Shown piece by piece: positions 12,408 through 23,449 of a DNA stretch of 64,000 bases. The position numbers and the translations under genes were made by a program. The stretch comes from Molanna angustata (taxonomy: Eukaryota > Arthropoda > Insecta > Trichoptera > Molannidae). The DNA lies in the NCBI GenBank assembly GCA_963576475.1, contig OY754972.1, positions 33,456,556 to 33,520,555 of the forward strand, read 5' to 3'. The notes below the pieces were generated by a model, which was not told the origin of the DNA, made no database searches, and saw only the letters and a list, made by a program, of their open reading frames with translations. Position 1 is the stretch's first letter; each line of letters opens with the position of its first letter.

Positions 12408-15400
12408 ATGGCTTTAAACATTCTTCAATGGAACTGTAGGAGTGCTGCTCCTAACAAAGACTCAATATTAAATCTTCTATCTGGAAATCAGATAGACGTA
12501 GCTGCATTGTCCGAAACTTGGCTTAGAGATGATAAGCTATTTAAAATACACGGTTACCGATGCCTTACTGACAATAGACTGGACGGTCGTGGAGGTTGTG
12601 CATTATTAATAAAAGATTCATTATATTTCAATCAGGTACACCCAAAAACAATCAACTGCCCTTTCCAGTTAGTCGCTGCCGAAATAAATGGCACAACTTT
12701 CGTATCAATATACATTTCGCCTAATTTTCAACCCACAAAATCAATATTGAAGTCAGTATTCAATTGTTTACCTTCACCATTTGTAATACTTGGGGATTTC
12801 AATGCCCATCATAGCATATGGGGTTCATCTACATGTACAAGATTAGGCAGAATAATAGTAGATCTATTAAATGAGCTGAGTTTATGTGTTATTAATGATG
12901 GATCTCCTACGCGCGTCCCCGTACCAAATCAACGACCAAGTGCCGTAGATTTAACAATTTGTAGCCCAGAATTAGCCCCTTACCTGGATTGGAATATTCA
13001 ACCCGATCCATTCAACAGTGACCACTTTCCGATCTGTGTTCTCTACTCTCATCCGTCCTGCAAACTGGTACGCAATCCTTCTTCCTACAGCAATGCACCA
13101 CAAATAAGAAAAAAGAGATTTAGTAAAAACATTTGTAATTTTGAAAAAGCCAATTGGTCTGGATTTGTTAATTTCACGGATGACCCAACCAATTCACGAC
13201 TAATTATACCCTCTAAAGAAAATTTACTAGATTGTTACGATAATTTCATAGAAACAATAGAAAAAGCGGAAAATTTCATCCCTAAGAAAATTAATAAAAC
13301 CAAAAAATATCCTCCCCCTCCACCTTGGTGGGATTCGGAATGCGAAGATCAAACAATTCTTAGAAAAGAAGCGCTTAAGGTGTATAGAAAAAATATGACA
13401 TTGGAAAATTATTTGATTTTTAAAAATATTCAAGCCAAAGTAAAGAGATTTCTGAGAAACAAAAAGCGAAAAGGATGGATAGACTTCTGCACATCGCTTT
13501 CTCCTCAAACACCAATATCTACCGTTTGGAATAACATAAAAAAATTCCGCGGGTCATTCAAATTATCGCCTCTAAAATCGTGCCCGAAGCTATGGTCAGA
13601 TGACTTTTTGAACAAACTCGCTCCTCCATTTGCTGCAAATGCTGACGAACTTCTCACGGAATATTCCTTCCCACCTAATAACAACTGGCTAGATGCTCCA
13701 TTCCAAACTAACGAACTCAAAGCCATCCTCGAAATCGTCAAAAATACCGCACCAGGAATCGATGGAATCCCATATGTCATCTTAGCAAATACTAGCGACA
13801 GTATGCTAGAATACTTCACCAAATTAATAAACATAATGTTTGATTCTGGCACTGTCCCTGATACATGGAAGTCCCAACTAATTATTCCAATTCTAAAACC
13901 AAAGAAAGACCCAAATTCGGGAGAAAATTACAGACCAATTGCTCTTGCCTCAACTCTTCTAAAATTAACCGAACATCTGATCAAAAGAAGAATCGATTGG
14001 TTCGTTGAAAATAAAAAAACCTTTCCTCATAACATGTTTGGATTCAGAAAAAAAAAATCTACCCTCGAAAGTGTATCTTACTTAGTAACAGACATTCTGT
14101 TAGCTTTTTCCAGACAGGAACATGTCGTAGGAGCGAGTTTGGACATCTCTAGTGCATTTGATAATGTACACTTTCCAATTCTTAAAACCAAACTCACTCG
14201 CATAGGGATCCCAACTAAGTTAACGTCATTTATAATCAACCTTCTTGTTAATAGAAAAATTATTTTAGATATCCAAGGTATCCACGTACAAGAAAGAATC
14301 GTTGGTAAAGGATTGCCTCAGGGGTCAGTTTTAAGCCCAATACTCTTTAATATTTACATCCTTGAAATTTTTCATCTTATATATTCTCCGATACAGTTAT
14401 TAAATTATGCGGATGATTTTTTCGTATATGTATCAGGTAAAAACTTACAACAAATGGAGATGTTGCTTAACGACAATTTAAAAATAATAGCTTCGCGGTT
14501 ATCAGACATTGGAATGAATCTTAGTCTAAGTAAATGTAAATCAATCATCTTTACCAAAAAACGTTCAATCCCGGCTATTAAAATCATCATAAATAATACT
14601 GCCTTACCAGCTACAACTGAAATTAAATTCCTCGGTATTATCATGGATTCCAGACTCTCTTGGAATTCTCAAGTTATCCACACTGCTAATAAATGTCAGT
14701 CCGGTTTAAATGCTATGCGAGCAGTAACGCGCACTTGGTGGGGTGGTCATCCATCTATTCTCAGAATAATGTACACATCCTATATTCGCAGTCAAATCGA
14801 TTACGGTTTATTCCTTTTAAGCCCTTTATCAAAAAAGAATTCCCAAATCCTTGACAAAATCCAATATGAGAGTTTGAGAATTGTTTTGGGAGCTATGAAG
14901 TCTTCACCGGTGAACGCCCTCCAAGTAGAGGCCGCAGATCCTCCTATTGAATTGAGAAAACAATACTTATCAGACAACTTCTTCGGAAAATGCTATAGTA
15001 TAAAATTTCACCCTTTAGTTAACAAAATCAATCATTTGAAACATTACTTTGTAAATAAAAACACTTTTTGGAAGAATAAAAAACCAACTCCACTAATCAA
15101 TAGCCTTAAATTTATGGAAATGTACTCACAAATTCTACTCAAATCTGAAATACTTCCTGTTTATTCCATCCCCTACCATAACTTAGTAGATACTCCAACT
15201 TTCATCCAATCTTTAAACATAGTTCCAGATACCTTTGCCTCCAAACGTTTCAACCAAGAAATATCAAATAAATGGAGCAAATGGAAATTACTGTATACAG
15301 ATGGATCGAAGCTAGACAATGAGAACAACGTAGGATCGGCAGTTTTCAGTGAATCGGACAATGCTCAATTGATGTTTACTCTTCATAAGGAAGCAACCAT

Positions 15401-16154
15401 TTTCTCAGCGGAGTGTGTTGCAATATTGGAAGCTCTGAATTACGCAGAAACAAAACAGTTCTCACACACATTAATTTTAACAGATTCATTAAGCGCAATT
15501 CAAAAATTAAGCAGATCCCCTCTTTCTTATGTGGATGATCCCTACTGTATCCAAATTAGAACAAAAATTAAAAAAATCAAGGACCAAAAAAAAGAAGCAT
15601 GTTTAGCATGGATACCAAGTCACTGCGGAATAAAAGGGAATGAGAAGGCAGATGAACTAGCCAAAAGGTCAACCAAATGTACTACAAGGACTCACCCCTT
15701 CATTATTTTAAACGATATTCTTCCTAATATTAAGATGCGCCTAATGGAGAATTGGCAGGCTCATTGGGACTTTATCTCTCAAACGAAGGGCAGGCTGTAT
15801 AGAGAGACTCAGCCAAGACTAGCCAGAAAGCCGTGGTTCAGTGAAATGATGTTCGACAAACATACGACCAGTGTACTGTGTCGAATGCGCCTCGGACATT
15901 GTTCTACTGGTGAGCATTTGGCAAGGATTGGAGTTATTGAGTCGAATCTATGCGAGTGCGGAACAAACGACGAAACGCTGGATCATATATTTTTTGAATG
16001 TCCATTAAGAAACGCGTACCCAAATTTTTATACAGATTTAATAAGAATAAAAACGCCAATGCCAGTGAATATGAGGTCGCTTTTGGCTTCCAATTCCAAA
16101 AACACATACATCTTGATTGTCAGATTTATTAAAAATAACCTAATTAAGATCTAA
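12408..16154 (+). CDS. I-like LINE ORF2: endonuclease, reverse transcriptase, RNase H
   Basis: The 1,248-residue polyprotein is uninterrupted. The EN domain covers about 1-225: ILQWNCRS at the start, SETW, ILGDFNAHHS, then SDHFPI. The RT domain runs about 430-720: IIPILKPKKDP, YRPIAL, GFRKKKST, ASLDISSAFDNV, GLPQGSVLSPILFN and the catalytic LNYADDFFVYV near 665. RNase H lies at about 960-1,090: LLYTDGSKL, FSAECVAILEAL, LTDSLSAI and AWIPSHCGIKGNEKADELAK, so the D-E-D-D residues are all present. A C-terminal CxC...HIFFECP cluster sits near 1,175-1,200. The protein nicks target DNA and makes cDNA by target-primed reverse transcription in the nucleus. No catalytic loss is visible. Confidence 0.93.
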   Translation: MALNILQWNCRSAAPNKDSILNLLSGNQIDVAALSETWLRDDKLFKIHGYRCLTDNRLDGRGGCALLIKDSLYFNQVHPKTINCPFQLVAAEINGTTFVSIYISPNFQPTKSILKSVFNCLPSPFVILGDFNAHHSIWGSSTCTRLGRIIVDLLNELSLCVINDGSPTRVPVPNQRPSAVDLTICSPELAPYLDWNIQPDPFNSDHFPICVLYSHPSCKLVRNPSSYSNAPQIRKKRFSKNICNFEKANWSGFVNFTDDPTNSRLIIPSKENLLDCYDNFIETIEKAENFIPKKINKTKKYPPPPPWWDSECEDQTILRKEALKVYRKNMTLENYLIFKNIQAKVKRFLRNKKRKGWIDFCTSLSPQTPISTVWNNIKKFRGSFKLSPLKSCPKLWSDDFLNKLAPPFAANADELLTEYSFPPNNNWLDAPFQTNELKAILEIVKNTAPGIDGIPYVILANTSDSMLEYFTKLINIMFDSGTVPDTWKSQLIIPILKPKKDPNSGENYRPIALASTLLKLTEHLIKRRIDWFVENKKTFPHNMFGFRKKKSTLESVSYLVTDILLAFSRQEHVVGASLDISSAFDNVHFPILKTKLTRIGIPTKLTSFIINLLVNRKIILDIQGIHVQERIVGKGLPQGSVLSPILFNIYILEIFHLIYSPIQLLNYADDFFVYVSGKNLQQMEMLLNDNLKIIASRLSDIGMNLSLSKCKSIIFTKKRSIPAIKIIINNTALPATTEIKFLGIIMDSRLSWNSQVIHTANKCQSGLNAMRAVTRTWWGGHPSILRIMYTSYIRSQIDYGLFLLSPLSKKNSQILDKIQYESLRIVLGAMKSSPVNALQVEAADPPIELRKQYLSDNFFGKCYSIKFHPLVNKINHLKHYFVNKNTFWKNKKPTPLINSLKFMEMYSQILLKSEILPVYSIPYHNLVDTPTFIQSLNIVPDTFASKRFNQEISNKWSKWKLLYTDGSKLDNENNVGSAVFSESDNAQLMFTLHKEATIFSAECVAILEALNYAETKQFSHTLILTDSLSAIQKLSRSPLSYVDDPYCIQIRTKIKKIKDQKKEACLAWIPSHCGIKGNEKADELAKRSTKCTTRTHPFIILNDILPNIKMRLMENWQAHWDFISQTKGRLYRETQPRLARKPWFSEMMFDKHTTSVLCRMRLGHCSTGEHLARIGVIESNLCECGTNDETLDHIFFECPLRNAYPNFYTDLIRIKTPMPVNMRSLLASNSKNTYILIVRFIKNNLIKI

Positions 16155-16199
16155 AGTAAACAGTTTTCATAAACTTCACACACAAAACAGTTAACTAAA

Positions 16200-16273
16200 T
16201 CATTTATACCTTTTTTGGCAAATAACACCCGATCGGGGTGAATAGCCAGATTAAAATTAAAAAAAAAAAAAAA
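16200..16273 (+). promoter_or_regulatory. 3' UTR hairpin and poly(A) of the I-like LINE
   Basis: CACCCGATCGGGGTG is a near-perfect inverted repeat about 20 bases before the poly(A) run. Such 3' stem-loops serve in several LINEs as the site bound by their own reverse transcriptase. That role here is inferred. Confidence 0.5.
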
Positions 16274-16284
16274 AGCACCTTATA

Positions 16285-16831
16285 AATTGCAATTGAAGAT
16301 GTTATATCCAAACTAAGACTATACCAGATATTCATAGATAATTCATATAAGTTATAATGAATTCAAATATTCATATGCTATAATGAATACAATTTAATAT
16401 TTAACAAAAAAAATATTTACACTGTTTACAGGTTCAGATGATATGGCCACATTTTAAGATGACCAACAGTCACTGATCTAGCCCAGGATAGGCGAGATTG
16501 GCGTAGTTGAATTTAAAGGAGAGGCAATCCCAGCTAAATTGGACCACAGACAAAGCGAAGAAGACAATGCTTAATTGATTTTTTTTTTTATTTTTAAATC
16601 ATTGATAATACTTTCAATATACAATTCTGCTATATAACTAGCATCGTCAGAATTGATTTATCCAACTGTCGATTCGTTCATGAGAATTCAATTCTCTGAA
16701 TGAATCGACATTATTAAGCCAAAATGCGTGTACGAAGGAACATTTTGTATGGCGTAGTGGACTTTTTGCATGCTAATAACACCAACTAGAGGCCTCGCAG
16801 CATATATGTTCCCATACATGGGTTTACTCAG
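16285..16831. other. Interval between LINE and THAP-type element
   Basis: Around 16,430-16,575 a scrambled translation (YGHILR, TDLAQDRRDWRS) hints at an RTE-like C-terminal tail, too decayed to annotate as a gene. The rest is AT-rich without assignable features. Confidence 0.35.
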
Positions 16832-17105
16832 AATAGGCATGATGACTAATTTTGAAAAACTATCTCACGATGTTTTTACGCATTCACTGTTTTCAAATAT
16901 ATATACATTTCTACATAAAATAAAGGTTTAGTAGCAAAAATCGCCATTTTAAAATCAAATTTGACATTTACGCCAAAAAAAGCTTGTAGTATCATGGCGG
17001 CTGCCGACCCTGACGGTGACGTCATGGTATCGTAAACTGCATATCACTACTATATGTAATATATGTGTTCTAAGACGATTTGTGTATTTATAATCAATTC
17101 AAAAG

Positions 17106-17206
17106 TGCATAAGTGTTGTGCGGTCCCTAAATGTACAAACACGACGAAAAAACACCTACTGAGGTATTTGTTTTCGTCCCACGCGAAAAAAAAGAGAAAT
17201 AAGTGA
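17106..17206 (+). pseudogene. THAP-type zinc-finger N-terminal exon (broken)
   Basis: It reads KCCAVPKCTNTTKKH, and then a one-base loss relative to the second copy (62,123) shifts the frame. In that copy the reading continues KTPTEVFVFVPRE. The C-x4-C-x-N start followed by a hydrophobic FVFVPRE strand matches the beginning of THAP DNA-binding domains, known in P-element-type transposases and related proteins. The later Cys/His pair is not readable. Confidence 0.5.
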
Positions 17207-17990
17207 TTAAATTTCGCACGGCGAGACACAAGTGAATTTTATTAAGTACGCGTTTACAATGAAGTACAGTATTTGTTCCCCCACTTTTAGCTCTCAATAA
17301 TATAATATTTACCATTATTTAGGCAATAAGCATATAAAGAACTTCATTAATGTCTAAACGTCAAAATAGGCCATCATAAGTTTCCCGCGTATGTTTTTAG
17401 CTTATGAACACATAATGTAGAGAGAAGAAGGAGCATATTTTATTGATTTTCGAGATGTAAGTTGTATTTAAATTACAGATAAATAAAGTACTTATATGTA
17501 CTTATTATTAAGTTTTTACGTTTCGAAATTCTGATGAACAAAAGTCTTTGTTCGACGCAAAGAAATATCCGACCATCAAAAGTTCCATTCTAGTTAAGAG
17601 TAGTTAAGACAGGCAGAAAAATAACTACTATGGCTGCTATTGCTAAAAATAACGATAGCAGATAAATATAGCTTGTTATGAACACAATACAAATAACGAG
17701 CGCTATGTAATAATTCGTATGCTGCTAAAATTGTAACGATTTTTTAAAACGCATGCTTCGCGTAATCGCCGTCGTTTCGCAAATCGCTTCATTGCATGAA
17801 AAAAATATAGCTTGCTAGTTTAGTTTGGCAGTGACCAGCATCATAACATGTCGAACGTTCGTCAGCTCACCATCGCGTGACAAAATTGTAGAATACTAAA
17901 ACTAAATTAGTTTACCATACGTTGCGAGCGTTCATTATTTATTTATTTATTTAATAAAAACTAAGTTACATACAAAATACAATTAACATA

Positions 17991-18576
17991 GGCCCGATAT
18001 TACAGTCGGCCCTCAACTCATTGAGTTTGCCAAACTCAAGATTAATGTTAAGGGGAGATTGAATCCATTTCCGTATTACAGTGCAATATGACATGTCAGT
18101 TACTAAATCTTCAATTATAGACATATTTCACTTTTTCTGTGGTTATTATCTGTCAAATTTAAATGACCTCAAATAATACGAAATACAAAACGGGACGCTA
18201 CGACTTTAAATACCATTGTTTTATTATCCAACATGGTAAATTTAATTTTTTTCACCAAAATAATGCTTTTAAATGCCCGTGTTCGTTTCAATACGGCTGT
18301 CAGTTTGTTTTGTTGTGTGGCGCCACCCTCGATACAACACTGAAACTACACACGTTGCCTAACGCCTCTAGTGATAGAAACTGAAACTACACGAGTTGCC
18401 TAGCAAATGACAGTTGACTCACAGTTAAGTACTTAATCTGCCAGAAACGTTGAGTTAAATATTTGTCGTTTTAGTGACGTATTTGAGGGAAGATTAGGTC
18501 TAAACGGACACTGTAATACGCTATATTTTTGTAAAACTTGAGTTTAGCTCTTAAACTGACACTGTAATACCGGCCC
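17991..18576. mobile_element. 586-bp MITE, TIR GGCCCGRTATTACAGT, ATA duplication
   Basis: The left end is GGCCCGATATTACAGT and the right end ACTGTAATACCGGCCC, exact inverses apart from one base. Both are flanked by ATA (17,988-17,990 and 18,577-18,579). Sub-terminal segments (AACTCAAG and CTTGAGTT) extend the symmetry. The 3-bp duplication and GC-rich termini fit a Harbinger-like or similar element. It has no transposase coding capacity: the 73-codon frame at 18,163 resembles nothing. It lies inside the THAP-type element. Confidence 0.85.
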
Positions 18577-18986
18577 ATAGTGTCCCCCGATAGGTAGGCG
18601 AGTATCTAGGTAAATTGAAACTATTTGCTTTGATGAATACTTGTTCCATTTATATTTAATTTGTTTTAGTTTTAAGTATCTAATTAAAATATTTATATAT
18701 CGATAACACCAAAATAAACATAGTCCAGACCGACAATTAATGCGTATATTGTATTGAAGACTATCAGAAGAATTGACGCGACCATACTATGACGTCGTGC
18801 GCTCTGATTGTTTTTTCTCATAAAATGGCGGACTAACACATTTTGTATTTTTATATTTATAATATTATTATTATTCACTCCTATAAATTAAAAAAAAACA
18901 TTTTTAAATCTTTATAACCTATTTTATTTTTTAAAATCATAATTTCAATGATTTTTTTCTTACAGTCATCACACCTATTACATATT

Positions 18987-19414
18987 TTAATATATTAATC
19001 ATAATATGTATATGAATCATAACAGTTATCCCATATGTATATTAGATTCATCATAATACATTGTGTATTTCCATTTCAACCTCATGTAACACTGTACAAC
19101 TCCCACAAACAATATAATTACATCATTTTATTTTATAATCAAGCAATGAAAGCCACCAAGTTATTTATTTCTGAAACGTTAAATATTCTCCACCACGTTA
19201 CAATACTCGGTGCGTGTTATAACAGATGCGTCAACGATTCAATAGAGCGGATAGCGATATTATTTGGTTTATTGTCCCAAATAAACCAAATAAATCAATA
19301 AATAAAAATAGCATGTTAAAAATAAGCAGCATATTCCATATAGCTTGTTATGAAAAAAATAGCCATTTCGAACAACACAACAGTTGACAGTAACAAACAC
19401 AATTGACAGTGACA
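18987..19414. other. Interior sequence related to the THAP-type family
   Basis: CCATATAGCTTGTTATGAA (19,335-19,353) echoes AATATAGCTTGTTATGAA near 17,666, so this interval is probably internal sequence of another, rearranged copy of the same family. No coding frame is recognised. Confidence 0.4.
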
Positions 19415-19613
19415 ATATGGTGACGTCATGCGCTCTGATTGGTGTTTCACATAAAATGGCGGACAAACATATTTTGTATTTTTATTTTAATAATATTAAT
19501 ATTATTCGCTCTTTTAAAATGAAAATAAATATATTTTTTCAAATCTTTATAACATATTTTATCTAATAAAATCATAATTTCAATAATTTTTTCTTACTGT
19601 CATCACGCCTATT
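19415..19613 (+). mobile_element. Right end of a THAP-type TIR element (second copy)
   Basis: ATGGTGACGTCATGCGCTCT, then AAAATGGCGGACAAAC, AATAATATTAATATTATTCG and the terminus GTCATCACGCCTATT. This matches the ends at 18,780-18,979, 63,045-63,253 and 63,880-64,000. It is either the true right end of the 16,832 copy or a separate truncated copy. Confidence 0.7.
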
Positions 19614-21242
19614 CGGAGTAGAACATTTTATGTGAGTTTTGTGTGTCTGTGTGTGTGTCTGTCCCCCCCCCCTATAACTTTTGATCCCCTCAATTTACAG
19701 AGCCCAAAATTTCAAAATATATAAACACTTATAAGCATACAAAACTTTTGTACTCAGAATGGTGAATTATTGTTTCAGTCAGGGGTTATCAACTTTTGAA
19801 TTTTTGGTTTATTTTTCCATATATGTCAGAAACCATAAAAGCTAGAACGCTGAAAATTGGTACAAACATAGACAAATACAAAAACTCAAATAGGTTTTTT
19901 CAAAAAAATTCTAGGGTTTGTCAAACAATTTTTTTTAAGAAAAATATTTTTTTTATGAAAAATTTATGAGTTTAACTCCTTATATTTCCAAATAATTTAA
20001 AAATATCGAAAAAATCTGAAACACCCCAACTAGATAATTTAATTTTCTATAAAAAATATTAATGTTGTATTAGCACATCTCAATTTTTTTTTAACAATTT
20101 TTGTAAACATTGAATTTAATGACGACATTGCTTCATACAATTTATATGGCAGTCGCTTACACACAATATCTAAGAAGACTTAATTGTTTAATACTAATCT
20201 CCAAACATACATACATACCATCATGCTGTTTTCATATTCTGGGTAGGATCAAAGGAATGCCCTCTATACTATCGCTATCTTGACATACATACCTACATGT
20301 GTTGTATAGAAAACCAAATATCTTAAAATATTAAATAATTTGTATTTATGGTTTTATAGTTTGGTACTTATTCTTCAACTATACATACTATCGCTATCGA
20401 CAGTTGGATCATCTCATGTGTTAAATGCTACTAGTATTTGATTTAACATATCAGTCTTTTTTGTATACTGTATTAAAGAATATGTTTCTTAAACAATTAA
20501 TTATATATTAAAAATGAACCACAAATATAAAAACACGATATTTGATAATATAAATTTATTATATTATTTAAATGAAATTAAAAAAAAGTACTAACATAAG
20601 AATCTAATCTCTCAGTTCTTCATTAACATAAGTTCAGTATAATACAGTGTGAGTTTTATAGAGATGAGATAACAAAGTATCATAATATTATGAACTTGCA
20701 GATTTATATTTTTCTATTTATTTTTGTTCCCAAAAAATAAATATTGTATTAATACTAAATAATTATAATACAAATAACTGATTGTCTAAAAGTATCTATT
20801 AGTCAATTTTTAGATTACAATGTTTCTGTATGAATTCATAAAAAATTCTGTATGGATGTGCATTTATATAAATTGAAATGACTAATAGAAACAGAAACTT
20901 TACAAATTTGTGGCATGTTTCAGAACACTTTAATCTGGTGAAGCAAATATCTCTTAATTATAGAATTGGTGTAAATAATAAAATAAAGTGTAGGTATTTT
21001 ACAATTTTGAATTCTGCATATATTAAATTGTTTTTTGAAGAGTTTCATTTTTTTTCCTGATATATAATGATACCTACATTATTTACTTGTGTATTTTATG
21101 TTCATGAAATATATAAATCTCTACCAATCTATTAATTGAGTTTTTATTTTACGTTTGGTATGTCATAAAGAATTTCTTGAAAAGCTGTTCTTGAAATGTC
21201 AATCAGCCAATTATAATTCTTTCAATGCTCATCATCAGCAAT
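19614..21242. other. AT-rich interval with interspersed-repeat copy at 20,098-20,300
   Basis: A GTGTGTCT tract with a C run precedes ACTTTTGATCCCCTC-type sequence at 19,640-19,700. The inverted copy of the repeat at 4,850-5,045 lies at 20,098-20,300. Short frames around 20,878 have no recognisable content. Confidence 0.5.
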
Positions 21243-21315
21243 GGTGCTACAGCCCGGTGAGGGCCTTGGCCTCCTCAAGAAACTGCCTCCATCCCGCCCT
21301 GTCGACAGCAAGTAC
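21243..21315 (-). pseudogene. RTE-type LINE C-terminal tail
   Basis: The minus strand reads VDRAGWRQFLEEAKALTGL and then a stop. This is the typical last twenty residues of RTE-like ORF2 proteins (DR..W...EEAKAH.GL). Only this scrap remains. Confidence 0.65.
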
Positions 21316-22690
21316 TTTCAATGGTAGGTATGTATAAATTAATGAAGGGTGTCAAATTTGAAATTTTATAAATAGATATAGGTACCTAAGTGCTATGTCA
21401 TATCACCCCGTGCAAAGTTTCACATGTTTGTACGTTCCAACTTAAGGGAAAGCATTCAAATGGTTATACCATATTTTTATTGAATGACTTTTACTTCTTA
21501 ACTTCCATTCCTTTTGTTTGACCATATTTATTTGTTAATGACATTTTTATTAGATTCTCATTTGTGAACCTGTCATAGGTTAGAGAACCGAGCATCACAT
21601 CCTTTATTTTTGCATACATTATTCGCTTCATACATGTATGTCTATAAATTAAACTTCTTTCAGAATATAAAACACAGTCGTGTCAATGTTTTCTTGGAAT
21701 CCTCTCATGCCTTTATCGGATCTATTTTATGTCAATTTTTCTTTCATATTACTTAGCGTTTATGTAGTTTCTACTATATCTTTCAAGTAAATAATGGACT
21801 TGCAACTTCCAGAGCTCTAAATCACAGGAAAACTGCCTCCAGCTACTCGTCTTATGTTAACGGCTCATCTCATAATATTATATTATCAAACAGTTCAACA
21901 ACAGATTTTACTATAGCGTCTCAGATGATCATTTTATGTGTCTTCGTTCCTATAACATTATGAGCTTCGATAAGAGACGACGAAACTTAACAGATATCAT
22001 ATTCCTCTACAAAATACTTATTGAACTCTCCAGAGCTAACAGAATCAATCAATTATAGAGACCCACTCGACAATTGAACTTTTCAACTTAAGCAAATGTA
22101 AAATTAACACATATAAACTCCTTTATTAATCGCAGTTGCAACTCATACAATCAGAAATACTTAACGATTGATCCATCTTACGTTAATCTTGACTGCTTCA
22201 AAAAAAAAGTAACTGCTATCCACGTTACAACAGTAAATTTATTATCATACATACACCCTCCCACAAAACCCACATACATACTTCCATATTTTACTTCATC
22301 ATCCCCATACCGGTCACCGTCCTATTAGGCATAAAAAAATGCAAACTTATTTTCTGTGTTATCTGTTAACCATATTATACCGTTTAACTTTTTTTCCTTG
22401 TAATGTTTTCATAAGGTGTGGAGATAGATCACCCGTGCGTTAAAAGTACAGTGACCAAAGAACAAATAATACCTCATCATACTAAATATCAATGTATTGT
22501 GGCGATTGTATTGGCACAATTATACTTTATTTATACCTATGTATAATGAATATCTACCTAGCAAATTTACTTAACTATTCTCAGCTTTTAAAATAATATA
22601 AGACATCTCTATAATTGGCTTTCATATGTGTAATGCTTTTAAGCAATTTGTGAAATAGCTGTTGAGATGAAATAAAATAAAATATTGTCT
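21316..22690. other. Anonymous AT-rich interval
   Basis: I see no reading frame with recognisable content, no clear repeats beyond CATACATAC-type microsatellite scraps near 22,247-22,280, and no RNA gene. Confidence 0.5.
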
Positions 22691-22696
22691 TATTGC

Positions 22697-22760
22697 AGTG
22701 GTTCTTAACCTGGGTTCGATCGGACCCCAGGGGTTCGGTGGAGGTCAAGAACCCCGACTT
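22697..22760. mobile_element. hAT-like transposon terminus fragment
   Basis: CAGTGGTTCTTAACC followed by CCCCAGGGGTTCGGTGG resembles the CAGTGGTTCTCAACC-type ends of hAT (SPIN-like) elements. No partner end or 8-bp duplication was found, so this is a truncated copy at most. Confidence 0.45.
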
Positions 22761-22988
22761 ATGATTCGTGGTGACACCTTTCTTTATTATAATATAGGTA
22801 TTATATTCTTGTCTCAACTGTATATTATGTCTATTTATTTATTCATCTTTCTGTACATAATATAAACAAATATATTGTACACTGGCGGGCTTATTGCTAT
22901 TAGGCAATTTCTTCCAACCAACCAGATAACAAAGTATGACAAAATTGTGTAACAAAAAAAGAATAAGAGTAAAAGTAAACCTTCCTTG

Positions 22989-23215
22989 TCGGCCTTCGTG
23001 GCTCAGATGGTTGGGTATCAGACTACTGATCCAAAGGTCCCGGGTTCGATTCCCGGTGGAACCACAGTTTTGAATTGTGTTTTCAGTCTGAATCTGTGAG
23101 ACGATTAATATCGTTAGTCTCCAGAATGTGGCAACTTGTTATTGGGTGCGTGTTAAATTAATATTTGACATAGTACCTGTTAGTTGCCCGAGAATCAATA
23201 TTAAATAAATAAATA
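22989..23215 (+). mobile_element. tRNA-derived SINE
   Basis: The head reads GGCCTTCGTGGCTCAGATGG (A-box in TGGCTCAGATGG). About 30 bases later comes GGGTTCGATTCCCGG, an excellent B-box/T-arm. A body of about 150 bp with TGTTAAATTAATATTTGACA follows, then an (AAAT)n tail. The head keeps tRNA-like symmetry but is continuous with a conserved SINE body, also seen truncated at 4,416, so I call a SINE rather than a tRNA gene. Confidence 0.8.
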
Positions 23216-23315
23216 AAAACAAAGAAAATATATATAACACTAAGATACTATTAAACAAAAAATAATAATAATTCATAACAAAAAAAGGATAGGGTAGGGA
23301 CAAGGAGAGGAAATT

Positions 23316-23445
23316 GGGATCAGGTGTTCAGGGATAAATATTCCTTCTTTAGTTTTTTCTTGAAAATATAAAGTGAGTTAGACAACACAATTTCCGGACT
23401 AAGGCTATTCCATAATCTTTCTGGTTGTACTTCGAACAAAGAGCT
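23316..23445 (-). pseudogene. CR1-like LINE C-terminal fragment
   Basis: The minus strand reads VQPERLWNSLSPEIVLSNSL, then YIFKKKLKKEYLSLNT and a stop. The LWNSLP.EI...SL..FK..LK pattern is the end of CR1/Jockey-type ORF2 proteins (compare the WFNELPLSLRLE tail of the element at 53,069). Only the tail remains. Confidence 0.65.
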
Positions 23446-23449
23446 GAGA

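Larger units (their letters stand above)
10617..16273 (+). mobile_element. Full-length I-like non-LTR retrotransposon
   Basis: The 5.66 kb element starts GGAGGCCATTTTGG, has a 279-bp 5' UTR and two non-overlapping intact ORFs (10,896-12,362 and 12,408-16,154). A short 3' UTR with a CACCCGATCGGGGTG hairpin is followed by a poly(A) run. A matching duplication of at least 11 bp flanks it. The gag-like ORF1 followed by an EN-RT-RNase H ORF2 is the architecture of the I/Nimb-type group. The intact frames and perfect duplication point to a recent insertion. The poly(A) tail differs from the TAA repeats of the classical I factor. Confidence 0.9.
16832..18979 (+). mobile_element. TIR transposon with THAP-like exon, copy 1
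   Basis: The left end is AATAGGCATGATGACTAATT. A right end at 18,965-18,979 reads GTCATCACACCTATT, its imperfect inverse, and a second right end lies at 19,613. The first 1.1 kb (to about 17,930) is collinear with the copy at 61,854. That includes CTATCTCACGATGTTTTTAC, a THAP-like exon and CCATCATAAGTTTCCCGCG. The right-end part carries TGACGTC.TGCGCTCTGATT and ATAAAATGGCGGAC. A separate MITE (17,991-18,576) is nested inside. No transposase core was found, so the copy is non-autonomous or decayed. No target duplication could be confirmed. Confidence 0.65.

Noticed and set aside
12900..13852. Minus-strand frames opposite the I-like ORF2
   Set aside because: The plus strand has a complete EN-RT-RNase H protein. 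The opposite frames show no domain.
22989..23066. Functional tRNA gene
   Set aside because: A and B boxes are good, but the sequence continues into a conserved SINE body with an AAAT tail, and the body recurs elsewhere without the tRNA head.
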